Shown here: piece by piece, positions 33,465 through 42,726 of the stretch
How the letters are laid out: each line of letters starts with the position of its first letter
How positions within the stretch are numbered: position 1 is the stretch's first letter
Source of the DNA: SPJN01 sp965229935
Lineage (GTDB): Bacteria; Pseudomonadota; Alphaproteobacteria; SPJN01
Length of the DNA: 64,000 bases
Direction: 5' to 3'
Assembly: GCA_965229935.1 (NCBI GenBank)
Contig: CBDDKB010000002.1
Coordinates: 930,001-994,000 of the forward strand
Made by a program: the position numbers and the translations under genes
The notes under the pieces: generated by a model
Seen by the model: only the letters and a program-made list of their open reading frames with translations
Databases searched by the model: none
Told to the model about the DNA's origin: nothing

Positions 33465-36170
33465 TTACTTCCGTTGCCACCAGCCGCGTTTTTTGGGCCG
33501 GTCAGTATCGGGTTGCTCCAGCACTTTTGGCGCTTCAGGTTCCGGTTCAGGCTCCGGTTCTGGGGCAGGTTCCGGCGCTGTTGATGCTTCCTCAGGTTCG
33601 GCTTCCGTGGTGGACGTATCTGCTTCGGCCTCATTATCGGCAGCGTCAGCATGTGCTTCTTCGTCAGAGGGGTCCTCTGCAGCCGCGGTTGCCGCCTCAT
33701 CTACCTTGTCGGCATCATCCGACTTGCTGTCAGACGTTTTTGTTTCGCCAGCATCGCTGTCGGCTTTTTCATCTCCGTCAGATGTGTCTGAGGCGTCAGA
33801 ATTTTCAGCCTGATCGGCATCTTTCCGCCGCCGTCTGCGCCGCCGCCGTTTTTTCTTGGGCTTGGGTGATTCCTCTTCACTATCAACCGTTTCGGTGTCC
33901 GATGCCTCCGCATCCTCTTCCGTCGGTTCAATCCCATTGGGACCAAGGTCGCCGCTTTCCGGCTGGGCCATGGAAATGGCACCGTTTTCCGGTTCATCAG
34001 GGACAAAGGCCGTGTTGGGCTTGCCCTTTACGAAGTCGAGCGCAATGTCCGACAGACCCAATGAGGGGTCGGACTTGAACAGAATGGCGATACCATAAAC
34101 AGATTCAGCATTTTCAAGCCAGCTGCGCTTATTATTAAGAATATAAACAGCAACATCGGGGTTGAGGCTAAGTGTGATTTGGCTTGCGCGACCACGCACG
34201 GCTTCTTCTTCAACCGCGCGCATGGCACGAAGGGCAGCGGCATCAATTGTACGGATGGTGCCCGTGCCCTTACAGTGGGGGCAGGTCTGTGCATGGGTTT
34301 CAAGCAGGCTGGAGCCAAGCCGCTGGCGAGACATTTCCAAGAGACCGAAATGCGAGATACGGCCAACCTGAATGCGGGCACGATCCGACTTCAAAGCCTC
34401 TTTCAACTTGCGCTCAATGGCGCGCCGATTGCGGTGTTCGTCCATATCGATAAAGTCGATGACGATCAGCCCGGCCAGGTCGCGCAGGCGCAGTTGGCGG
34501 GCCACTTCTTCGGCAGCTTCAAGGTTGGTGGCAAGGGCAGTTGCCTCCACATTCTTTTCCTTGGTTGCCTTGCCAGAGTTCACGTCGATAGAGACCAGCG
34601 CCTCTGTCGGGTTGATGACCAGATAACCGCCCGATTTCAACTGGACTTCAGGCTCAAACATTTGTTCAAGCTGGCTTTCCACCTGATGGCGGGTAAACAG
34701 GGGTACGCGGTCATCATAATGAACAACATTTTTCGCGTGGCTGGGCATCAGCATTTTCATAAAGCTTTTTGCCTGCTTATAGCCCGCATCACCTTGGACC
34801 TGTACCTGATCGACATCCTTGCCATATAGGTCGCGAATGGCCCGCTGGATCAGATTGCCTTCTTCGTAAATCAGGGCAGGGGCCACAGAATCGAGTGTAT
34901 GGGTGCGAATATTTTCCCACAGGCGCAGCAGATATTCATAGTCGCGCTTAATCTCCGCCTTGGTGCGCTGGGCACCGGCGGTGCGAATGATCAGGCCCAT
35001 GCCCTTTGGCACTTCAAGATCGCGGGCGACAGACTTTAACCGTTTGCGGTCATTGGCGTTGGTGATCTTGCGCGAGATGCCGCCGCCGCGAGCGGTATTA
35101 GGCATCAGGACGCAATAGCGGCCAGCCAAAGATAGATAGGTTGTCAGCGCCGCGCCCTTATTGCCGCGCTCTTCCTTAACGACCTGCACCAAAACGATTT
35201 GGCGGCGCTTGATCACTTCTTGGATATTATAGTTGCGCAGTTTGACCCGGCGCGGGGCGATGTCTTCTTCAACAGAATCGGCTGATCCTGCGTCCTCAAC
35301 AGACTCTTCTTCTTCCGCTTCGCCTTCTTCGGTTTCTGCTTCGGCCTCGGCTTCTTCGGAGTCTTCGGCCTGATCATCATCGTCAGCTTGGGCAGCGGTC
35401 TCTTCTTTTTCTACCGGTTCATCCGCAGCTTCGGCCTCAACCTCAACCTCAGCCTCCGCGTCTGCTACTTCCTCTGCGTCAGCGACAAGGCGATCATCTT
35501 CTGCGGTAGCAGCAGCCTGGGTTTTGTCGTCGCTAGCATCATTGTCTTCTGCAACTGCGTCGGCTTTCTCGGCCTCTTCTGCTTTGGGCTCTTCGGTTGC
35601 GCTTTGTGTAGGCTCAGGCAATTCTGCGTCAGGGACGGGGGTAACCTCTGCAGCGTCTTCAGATGCCGGAGCCTCTGTTTCGCCAGCGTCTTTGTTTTCT
35701 GCGTCCTTGTTTTCCGCGTCAGTACCGTTCTCGTCGGAGGCGGCGTCCTTTTTATTGTTTCGGCCACGACCGCCCCGGCGGCGCGGTGCGCGCTTGCGCT
35801 TGGGCTTGTCAGCCTTCTTTTCGTTGCTGCCTTCTGCGTCGCCGTTTTCGTCGTCGTCATCGTCTTGATTGGCGGCGGCTTCTTCGGCAGCTTCGGCGTC
35901 AAGCAGTGCTTGGCGGTCTGCTTGCGGAATTTGGTAATAGTCCGGGTGGATTTCGCTTAACGGCAAAAAGCCGTGGCGGTTGCCGCCATATTCCACAAAG
36001 GCTGCCTGCAATGACGGTTCAACACGCGTCACTTTTGCGAGATAGATATTGCCTTTTAATTGTTTGCGAAGGCTCGATTCGAACTCGAAATCTTCAACCT
36101 TGTTGGCCTGAACCACCGCAACCCGCGTTTCTTCGGGTTGGCTGGCGTCGATCAGCATCTTTTTTGCCAT
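33465..36170 (-). CDS. rne: Ribonuclease E, degradosome scaffold
   Basis: This 901-residue endoribonuclease starts mRNA decay and processes rRNA and tRNA. The S1 domain begins at residue 36 but is split by an acidic low-complexity insert (about 84-311) with a basic patch (KPKRKRAPRRRGGRG), then resumes at LRNYNIQEVIKRRQIVLVQV. The catalytic Mg sites lie in ALVSIDVNSGKATK and LIVIDFIDMDEHRNRRA; the zinc link is CPHCKGTG. The C-terminal tail is disordered and acidic with KKKRRRRRRRRK, and ends KKRGWWQRK, the type of GWW peptide that docks PNPase in Caulobacter. AGAGGAC precedes the ATG. The leader is long. Confidence 0.97.
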   Translation of the reverse strand: MAKKMLIDASQPEETRVAVVQANKVEDFEFESSLRKQLKGNIYLAKVTRVEPSLQAAFVEYGGNRHGFLPLSEIHPDYYQIPQADRQALLDAEAAEEAAANQDDDDDENGDAEGSNEKKADKPKRKRAPRRRGGRGRNNKKDAASDENGTDAENKDAENKDAGETEAPASEDAAEVTPVPDAELPEPTQSATEEPKAEEAEKADAVAEDNDASDDKTQAAATAEDDRLVADAEEVADAEAEVEVEAEAADEPVEKEETAAQADDDDQAEDSEEAEAEAETEEGEAEEEESVEDAGSADSVEEDIAPRRVKLRNYNIQEVIKRRQIVLVQVVKEERGNKGAALTTYLSLAGRYCVLMPNTARGGGISRKITNANDRKRLKSVARDLEVPKGMGLIIRTAGAQRTKAEIKRDYEYLLRLWENIRTHTLDSVAPALIYEEGNLIQRAIRDLYGKDVDQVQVQGDAGYKQAKSFMKMLMPSHAKNVVHYDDRVPLFTRHQVESQLEQMFEPEVQLKSGGYLVINPTEALVSIDVNSGKATKEKNVEATALATNLEAAEEVARQLRLRDLAGLIVIDFIDMDEHRNRRAIERKLKEALKSDRARIQVGRISHFGLLEMSRQRLGSSLLETHAQTCPHCKGTGTIRTIDAAALRAMRAVEEEAVRGRASQITLSLNPDVAVYILNNKRSWLENAESVYGIAILFKSDPSLGLSDIALDFVKGKPNTAFVPDEPENGAISMAQPESGDLGPNGIEPTEEDAEASDTETVDSEEESPKPKKKRRRRRRRRKDADQAENSDASDTSDGDEKADSDAGETKTSDSKSDDADKVDEAATAAAEDPSDEEAHADAADNEAEADTSTTEAEPEEASTAPEPAPEPEPEPEPEAPKVLEQPDTDRPKKRGWWQRK

Positions 36171-36928
36171 GGGATTTGTCCTCTACCATCGGGGCTACCG
36201 ACGGATTTGTTTGGATGAGGCCAGCCATGTCCAATTGTGCAGGATCGTGCCCGGGTATTTGAATAACCCCTTGGCAATATTGATTTTTCCAGCTTCGTAG
36301 GGGAAGCGGGTTCGCCCCATGCAGCGCAAGATTGCGGCGCGGGGAAGATCCTGAAAGACCCATAGGCAGGGCGCAACGCATCAAAATTGCCCGCGCGTCT
36401 GTCGGACGGCGGCTACGGCGTTGCTGTTGTGGGATCGAAGAGGATAATCCCTGATCCCGGCTGTCTATGGTCATCATATTGGACACGTAAAGGCCCAGTT
36501 TGCTTTGCCTTCTATATCGCCAAAGGCAATATAGAAAATTCATAAAATTCAATTGATTAGACCAAAAATTCGTCTGGTCTATAGCGATTCCGGGCTGTCG
36601 GATTATCTCTTTAAGCGCATGCCGTTGCTTTAAGGCCGCCTTGTCTGTCGGCGCTTGATTATCGGCCTGACAGGGGACGGTTTGCTTGCCGCAAGGGCTT
36701 TCGAAACCAAATGCACCCTATAGCAGTTTTTGCAAAACACAAAGCGTAAAGATTTCTGACCTATTTTGGCGGAGATTTTGGTGTTGGGGCCTGCCCAAAA
36801 TGCTGCTGTTTTGTGCCCCAATTGAGCCCGAATCAGGCATAATTATGCATGCTAAATTTGGGAGCATCAGGTTTGCACCTGTTTTGCCGCCGTTTGACCG
36901 GCTTTTTTGACGATGTGAGGGGTCAGAT
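36171..36928. promoter_or_regulatory. 758-bp divergent region: rne leader and amidase promoter
   Basis: No credible gene lies in this region. On the rne strand it probably includes a long 5' untranslated leader, as is common for rne, with a strong hairpin at 36510-36536. On the amidase side the region ends with a weak GCCG-TTTGAC-CGGC stem followed by six T (36889-36908), about 20 bases before the amidase start. No promoter hexamers could be assigned. Confidence 0.5.
36510..36536 (-). promoter_or_regulatory. Strong hairpin in the presumed rne leader
   Basis: A 12-bp stem (36510-36521 with 36525-36536) closes a 3-base loop. One position is C-A on the plus strand but G-U on the minus strand, so it pairs better in a transcript running toward rne. 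It lies about 340 bases upstream of the rne ATG. RNase E is known to autoregulate through leader structures in E. coli; a similar role here is a guess. Confidence 0.45.
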
Positions 36929-38176
36929 TTGACACGAGCCCGAGTTATAGGCGGGATTTTTGTGCTTTTTGCGCTGCTTTTTGTGCCCATTGGGACGCAA
37001 GCTGATAGAAATGAATCAGTGTTCATTTCTTCGCTACGTATCGGGGTGCATCCTGATCACACTCGTATCGTCCTTGATTTGTCAGACCAACCCAAAACCC
37101 AGATATTCACATTGGCCTCGCCGGACCGGGTCGTGCTTGACCTTGCGGGCGCGCAATTCACCATGAAGGCACCCGGACCGATCCCCAAAGCGGGATTGAT
37201 CGCGCAATATCGATTTGGCCTGTTTCAGCCCGGTCTATCACGTTTGGTTCTTGATCTGCGCAACCCCGTTGCGATCAAGCAGCACTTCTTCTTGCCCGCC
37301 AGCGATGGGGGAAAGGGCAAGCGCATGGTCATAGATCTTGCCCCTGTGAGCCGCGAAGCCTTTAACCGCAATGCCGGGTTTCCCAAAACCGCATTGAAAG
37401 CGGCCCCGCAAGCCAATGGCACCGCTGTCAAACCACAGCCAAAACCGCAGCCTGTTGGCGCGTCGCGTCCCACCAATCGGCGGCCTGTGGTGGTTCTTGA
37501 TGCCGGCCATGGCGGCGTTGATCCCGGCGCGATCGGGCGCAGCGGCACGCGGGAAAAGGACGTCGTGTTTGATGTCACCAAACGGCTTCAAAGAAAGTTG
37601 CAGGCCACTGGCCGCTATGATGTTTATCTAACGCGCGACCGGGACATTTTAATCCCCTTGCGGGAACGTGTGCGCCGCGCCCGTGCGCGGAACGCGGACC
37701 TGTTTATCTCAATCCATGCCGATTCTGCCGAAAACCCCAAGGCCCATGGGGCAGGGGTCTATACCCTGTCTGAACGGTCATCAGACAAAGAGGCAGCAGC
37801 CCTGGCCCGGCGGGAAAACCGCGCCGATATTATCGCGGGCGTCAATCTCGAAAATGAAACCCATGAAGTGACGAATATCCTGATCGACCTCGCGCAGCGG
37901 GAAACAAAAAACCGGTCGGCGGCATTTGCGGAAACGCTGGTGCCGGAATTAAGGGTGGTCACCGACAATCGTAGTAAGCCGCATCGATTTGCAGGGTTTG
38001 TCGTGTTGAAAGCCCCTGATGTCCCGTCTGTGTTGATAGAGCTTGGTTTCCTGACCAACAGGACGGAGGAACGTCGGTTGAGATCAAGTCAGTGGCGCGA
38101 TCAAATGGTTGCGGCGATTGCCCGCGCGGTAGACAATTACTTCAAAAACCACCCAGTCGTCGCGTATGGTGACTAA
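36929..38176 (+). CDS. amiC: N-acetylmuramoyl-L-alanine amidase with AMIN domain
   Basis: This 415-residue periplasmic zinc amidase cleaves the amide bond between MurNAc and the peptide stem at cell division. It has a signal sequence (VIGGIFVLFALLFVPIGTQA), an AMIN domain (about residues 30-115) that targets peptidoglycan or the septum, a basic/Pro linker, and an Amidase_3 domain with His194 (DAGHGGVDPG), Glu209, His263 (SIHADSA) and the late Glu in LIELGFLTN. It starts with TTG, supported by GAGGGG eight bases upstream. It stands 44 bases before the PBP1a start, so both are probably co-transcribed. Confidence 0.94.
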   Translation: MTRARVIGGIFVLFALLFVPIGTQADRNESVFISSLRIGVHPDHTRIVLDLSDQPKTQIFTLASPDRVVLDLAGAQFTMKAPGPIPKAGLIAQYRFGLFQPGLSRLVLDLRNPVAIKQHFFLPASDGGKGKRMVIDLAPVSREAFNRNAGFPKTALKAAPQANGTAVKPQPKPQPVGASRPTNRRPVVVLDAGHGGVDPGAIGRSGTREKDVVFDVTKRLQRKLQATGRYDVYLTRDRDILIPLRERVRRARARNADLFISIHADSAENPKAHGAGVYTLSERSSDKEAAALARRENRADIIAGVNLENETHEVTNILIDLAQRETKNRSAAFAETLVPELRVVTDNRSKPHRFAGFVVLKAPDVPSVLIELGFLTNRTEERRLRSSQWRDQMVAAIARAVDNYFKNHPVVAYGD

Positions 38177-38220
38177 AGCGTTATGAGTTTTTGCGTAGAT
38201 TCAAAAGTGGGGCAGTTTTG

Positions 38221-40656
38221 ATGCGGTGGCTTACCCTTGCCATTTCAGGTCTGATTGTAGCAGCCGTTGTCGGTACGGGGCTGGTCCTCTATGGTCTGTT
38301 TTATTACGGCCAAGACCTGCCGGATTACCGTCAATTGGCAGATTACGAACCCCCGGTGATGAGCCGTATTCACGCAGGTGACGGTAGTCTGATCGGCGTT
38401 TATGCGCGGCAAAAGCGTATCTTTGTGCCGCGTGAGGCAATCCCAGACAGGGTGGTTCATGCCTTTTTGTCTTCTGAGGATAAAACCTTTTACGAGCATC
38501 CGGGGATCGATTTCACCGGGTTGGTCCGTGCCGTTTTCGTCAATGTAAGAAACAAGATGACGGGCCGTCGCCCGGTTGGTGCATCGACCATTACACAACA
38601 GGTGGCCAAGAATTTCCTGCTGTCAGGCGAGGTGTCCTATACCCGCAAAATCAAGGAAGCCTTGTTGTCCTTTCGGATTGAGCGCGCCTTTACAAAAGAC
38701 GAGATTATCGAACTTTATTTGAACGAGATTTACATGGGGCGCGGTGCCTATGGGATTGCCGCTGCCAGCATGATCTATTTCAACAAGGCGCTGGATGAGC
38801 TAACAGTGGCTGATGCCGCCTATCTGGCAGCTTTGCCCAAGGCGCCGAATAATTATCACCCGATCCGCAATCATGATCGGGCGGTCACGCGTCGTAACTG
38901 GGTGATCGGTCAACTTGAAGAGAATGGCTATATCACCGAAGAGGAGCGGGACGAGGCGCTGGCCCAGCCCTTGAATGCCGGCACGGGGGAGGCTGTGCGG
39001 CTTGTCAATGCGCGCTACTTTACCTCTGCCATCGCGCAGGATTTGATCAGGCTTTACGGTGAGGACAGCCTGTTTGAAGGGGGCCTGTCGATCCGCACAA
39101 CGGTGGAGCCCGACTTGCAACGTGCTGCCCATCGTGTGTTGCGTGACGGGCTGATCAGTTTTGACCGTCGCAAAGGATGGCGTGGCCCGGTAGATCATAT
39201 CAACCCAGAAACATTGGCGACTGAGGAGGGGCGCGAAGAGGCGCGCGCGCAACTGATCGACCTTGATAGCAATCTTGATTTTCAGCCCTGGTCTCACGCA
39301 TTGGTGACGAGCGTAACCGCCGATGCTGCGCAATTCCTGCTGGCAACGGCTGAGGGGGGCGCTGTGCCATTGTCAGAAATGGAATGGGCGCGGGCTGCTG
39401 CGAAAACCGAAAACGGGCCTATGGGGGCAACGCCAAAATCCCCTAGTGATGTGGTCAAGGTTGGCGACATTATTTTGGTTGAACCGAAGGGCGACGGAAA
39501 AACCTATATCCTAAGGCAGGAGCCTGAGGTGAATGGCGGCCTTGTGGCGATGGACCCGCATACGGGCCGCGTGCTTGCGTTGGTCGGCGGGTTCTCATAC
39601 GCGCGCAGCCGGTTTAACCGTGCTATTCAGGCTGATCGCCAGCCGGGCTCTGCCTTCAAACCCTTTGTTTATACCGCCGCACTAGATGTTGGGTTTACGC
39701 CATCTAGTTTGGTGCTGGATGCGCCCTTTGTGATGGATCAGGGGCCGGGCAAACCCATGTGGAAACCCGCCAACTATTCAAATAAATTTTACGGCCCCTC
39801 CACCTTGCGATTGGGGATCGAAAAATCCCGAAACCTGATGACTGTGCGGCTCGCCCAATATATCGGTATGGAGTCTGTCATCGCCTATGCCAAACAATTC
39901 GGCATCGGTAAGCGCATGCAAAAAGTGTTGGCTGCCTCCCTCGGCTCCCACGAAGTGACGCTGATTGATATGACCAATGCCTATGCCATGCTGGTGAATG
40001 GCGGCAAACGGATCGAACCTGTGTTGATTGACCGCGTGCAGGACCGCTGGGGCGCAACAGTCTTTAAGAACGACATGCGCACATGCGAAGGGTGCGTAGC
40101 AGAAGAATGGACGGGCGCTGCGCCGCCGCGCCTGCCGGATGAGCGTGAGCGTGTCATCAGTTCTGGGACAGCCTATCAAATGGTGTCCATGCTGGAAGGT
40201 GTGGTAGAGCGCGGGACAGGTGTGCGCATTAAGGCCGTGGGGAAACCTTTGGCAGGTAAGACAGGGACCACGAATGAAAGCCGGGACGCATGGTTTGTTG
40301 GCTTTTCGCCCGACCTGGCTGTGGGTGTTTATGTCGGGTACGATAATCCGCGTACCTTGGGCCGGAAGGAAACAGGCTCCTCCGCCGCGGCGCCGATTTT
40401 CCGCGACTTTATGAAGGCCGCTTTGAAGGGCAAGCCTGCCACACCATTCCGCATTCCGCCCGATATTCGTTTGATCCGCGTGAATTCAAAAACAGGCAGG
40501 GCAGCATTGCCGGGCGACCGCAATGTAATCTTGGAGGCCTTTAAGCCCGGCACCGGTCCTGACACTGAGGCAACGGTCGTTGATGGCACCTATCGTGCAG
40601 GCAGCAGTAGTAACAGTGGTGATTCCGGCCTATCGGGCACTGGTGGCCTTTATTAA
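38221..40656 (+). CDS. mrcA: Penicillin-binding protein 1A (bifunctional)
   Basis: This 811-residue class A PBP makes and cross-links peptidoglycan. After one N-terminal membrane helix comes the GT51 transglycosylase domain with Glu86 in SSEDKTFYEHPG and the GASTITQQVAKN block. An OB-like region follows, then the transpeptidase with the nucleophile Ser477 in PGSAFKPF (SxxK), the SRN motif in GIEKSRNLMTV, and KTG at Lys680. The start at 38221 is used because it has GTGGGG upstream and begins right before the anchor; the frame is open ten codons further to a TTG. The C-terminal tail is Ser/Gly-rich. Confidence 0.95.
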   Translation: MRWLTLAISGLIVAAVVGTGLVLYGLFYYGQDLPDYRQLADYEPPVMSRIHAGDGSLIGVYARQKRIFVPREAIPDRVVHAFLSSEDKTFYEHPGIDFTGLVRAVFVNVRNKMTGRRPVGASTITQQVAKNFLLSGEVSYTRKIKEALLSFRIERAFTKDEIIELYLNEIYMGRGAYGIAAASMIYFNKALDELTVADAAYLAALPKAPNNYHPIRNHDRAVTRRNWVIGQLEENGYITEEERDEALAQPLNAGTGEAVRLVNARYFTSAIAQDLIRLYGEDSLFEGGLSIRTTVEPDLQRAAHRVLRDGLISFDRRKGWRGPVDHINPETLATEEGREEARAQLIDLDSNLDFQPWSHALVTSVTADAAQFLLATAEGGAVPLSEMEWARAAAKTENGPMGATPKSPSDVVKVGDIILVEPKGDGKTYILRQEPEVNGGLVAMDPHTGRVLALVGGFSYARSRFNRAIQADRQPGSAFKPFVYTAALDVGFTPSSLVLDAPFVMDQGPGKPMWKPANYSNKFYGPSTLRLGIEKSRNLMTVRLAQYIGMESVIAYAKQFGIGKRMQKVLAASLGSHEVTLIDMTNAYAMLVNGGKRIEPVLIDRVQDRWGATVFKNDMRTCEGCVAEEWTGAAPPRLPDERERVISSGTAYQMVSMLEGVVERGTGVRIKAVGKPLAGKTGTTNESRDAWFVGFSPDLAVGVYVGYDNPRTLGRKETGSSAAAPIFRDFMKAALKGKPATPFRIPPDIRLIRVNSKTGRAALPGDRNVILEAFKPGTGPDTEATVVDGTYRAGSSSNSGDSGLSGTGGLY

Positions 40657-40746
40657 TAATCGCGGTGCAAGATGCTTGCGGAAACTTAATTGCTACCCTA
40701 TATCCCCATAAATCAACAATTCACCTAATCAGGAGTGTTCAGCGGC

Positions 40747-41878
40747 ATGCGCGCCGAAGCCCAGACCCTTGTCGATAAAATCAAGCAGTCACTCGCACTG
40801 CTGAGGAGGCATCTTTGACCCGGCAAATGCGGTCAAGGATTTGGAAGAGCTGAACAAGCAGGCCGAAGACCCTGATCTATGGAATGATCAGGCGCGCGCC
40901 CAAAAGGTTATGCAAGAGCGGACCCGGCTGGAAAATGCCATCAAGGGTTTCAACAGTCTTGAACAAACACTTGAAGACGCGATTGAGCTGATTGGCCTTG
41001 GTGAGGAAGAGGGCGACGAAGACGCCATCACCGAAGGTGAGGAGATGCTGAACGGCCTGTTGGTCGAAGCTGAAAAGCAGGAAGTTGAAACCCTGTTGTC
41101 AGGCGAAGCTGATTCCAATGATTGCTTTATTGAAATTCATTCAGGTGCAGGCGGGACGGAAAGTCAGGACTGGGCGTCCATGCTGTACCGCATGTACTCA
41201 CGTTGGGCAGAGGCGCATGGCTATAAGGTAGAACATGTCGAAGAAAGCCCGGGTGAAGAAGCGGGCATTAAATCAGCTACGATTAAAGTCAGTGGCCACA
41301 ACGCCTATGGCTGGGCAAAGACCGAAGCGGGCGTGCATCGCCTAGTCCGTATCTCACCCTATGATTCATCGGCGCGTCGTCACACCAGCTTTGCCTCTGT
41401 TTGGATTTACCCGTCAATTGATGATGCGATCGAAGTTGAGATTGAAGAAAAAGATGTGCGGACCGATACCTATCGTGCCAGCGGGGCAGGCGGCCAGCAC
41501 ATTAACAAGACAGATTCTGCCGTGCGCTTGACCCATGAACCGACAGGGATTGTGGTGCAGTGTCAATCAGGCCGTTCACAACATAAGAACCGGGCTGAGG
41601 CATGGTCGATGCTGCGTGCGCGTCTTTATGAGCTTGAACTGCAAAAGCGCGAGGAAGAGGCAAACAAGGCCGCTGAAAGCAAGACCGAAATTGGATGGGG
41701 TCACCAGATCCGCTCCTACGTGTTGCAGCCCTATCAGATGGTCAAGGATTTGCGCACAGGTGTTGAATCGCCGACACCGCAAACGGTTCTTGATGGTGAC
41801 CTCGATGCCTTTATGGCGGCGGCGCTTGCCCACCGTATTCACGGGGGCGAGGGCGTTGAGGTTGACGATTTAGATTGA
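40747..41878 (+). CDS. prfB: Peptide chain release factor 2 (programmed +1 frameshift)
   Basis: RF2 reads UGA and UAA stop codons and releases the peptide. Translation starts at ATG 40747, runs 23 codons to CTT, and meets an in-frame TGA at 40816. A +1 shift to GAC at 40817 joins the main frame, giving 376 residues (E. coli RF2 has 365). The GGQ motif that enters the peptidyl-transferase centre is at 248-250 (ASGAGGQHINKT). The stop-recognition tripeptide position reads SPY (RISPYDSSARRHTSF) where E. coli has SPF. Calling the gene from the second frame alone would cut off the first 30 or so residues. Confidence 0.96.
40804..40819 (+). promoter_or_regulatory. prfB recoding site: AGGAGG CAT CTT TGA C
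   Basis: A Shine-Dalgarno-like AGGAGG sits one codon upstream of CTT-TGA-C, the same arrangement as AGG GGG TAT CTT TGA C in E. coli prfB. Low RF2 slows reading of the TGA and favours the +1 slip, so RF2 autoregulates. Confidence 0.95.
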
Positions 41879-41964
41879 GGCGAAAGCCGTTTGTGACCCT
41901 TGTCGCAAATCGGCGCGGTTTAGATCCATATCCGCTTCGTAGTCGGACCACGCGCCGCAACAGA

Positions 41965-42726
41965 TCAGAACGCCAGCTTCTTCATAATCGCTTCGGGGAT
42001 ATGCTTGATGATGGTCATGATCACCCACCAAAAACGGGGGGTGTAGATCACTTCCTTCCCCTTGGTCACGGCTTTATGTATGTCCGCTGCGGCAGCCTCA
42101 GGGCTCGACACCAGGAACATGCCTTCTGCATCCCACGTCATTGCGGTGTCGAGGAAGCCGGGCTTAACGGTGGTGACGCCGATACCACTTTTGAACAGGC
42201 GCGCACGCAAGCCCTGTGCATAGGCATGCAGGCCCGCTTTGGCGCTGCCATAGACATAGTTTTTGATGCGACCCCGGTCGCCAGCGACTGAACCGACGAC
42301 AACCACATGACCTGCCTGCCTTTGTTCCAACAGGGGCGCCAGATAATGCAGGACAGATACGGCCCCTGAATAGGTGGCGGTCACGGTTGGCACAACAAGT
42401 GCGGGGTCTGCGTCTATATCATCCTGTTCCGGCATTTGGGCAAATACCAGAAAGATATTCAGTGTCCCTTGCGCCATTTGATCGATCGTTGCGGCAAAAC
42501 CTTTGTGCGTGTCCATGCGGATTGCATCAAAATTGGCGGTTTGCGCGGACGTGTTATAGCGGATGGACAGGTCAGCGGCTGTTGCCTCCATATCCTCCTC
42601 ATCACGACCGGCAAGGATGATGTTGCAGCCTTGTTGTGCAACCTCTGCCGCAAAGGCGCGGGCGAGAGATGACGACGCGCCCAAGATCAGCCATGTGTCG
42701 GTGCTGTTGGTAGTGCTCACGTTCAT
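41965..42726 (-). CDS. dprE2: Decaprenylphospho-2-ketoribose reductase (DprE2-like SDR)
   Basis: This is a 253-residue short-chain dehydrogenase. It has the nucleotide loop LILGASSSLARAFA and the catalytic YxxxK in NYVYGSAKAGLHAYAQGL. The C-terminal part (KGKEVIYTPRFWWVIMTIIKHIPEAIMKKL) matches the ending of mycobacterial DprE2, which reduces the 2-keto sugar made by DprE1 to give decaprenylphosphoryl-D-arabinose. Its start overlaps the dprE1 stop by four bases. The polyprenyl length in this organism is unknown. It is the last gene of the cluster and converges with prfB. Confidence 0.88.
   Translation of the reverse strand: MNVSTTNSTDTWLILGASSSLARAFAAEVAQQGCNIILAGRDEEDMEATAADLSIRYNTSAQTANFDAIRMDTHKGFAATIDQMAQGTLNIFLVFAQMPEQDDIDADPALVVPTVTATYSGAVSVLHYLAPLLEQRQAGHVVVVGSVAGDRGRIKNYVYGSAKAGLHAYAQGLRARLFKSGIGVTTVKPGFLDTAMTWDAEGMFLVSSPEAAAADIHKAVTKGKEVIYTPRFWWVIMTIIKHIPEAIMKKLAF

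Noticed and set aside
33451..33813. Ser/Ala-rich frames opposite the rne tails
   Set aside because: They mirror the acidic repeats of RNase E on the other strand and have no own features.
36094..36552. 152-codon frame upstream of rne
   Set aside because: No family features, odd composition, overlaps the rne start; more likely part of the leader.
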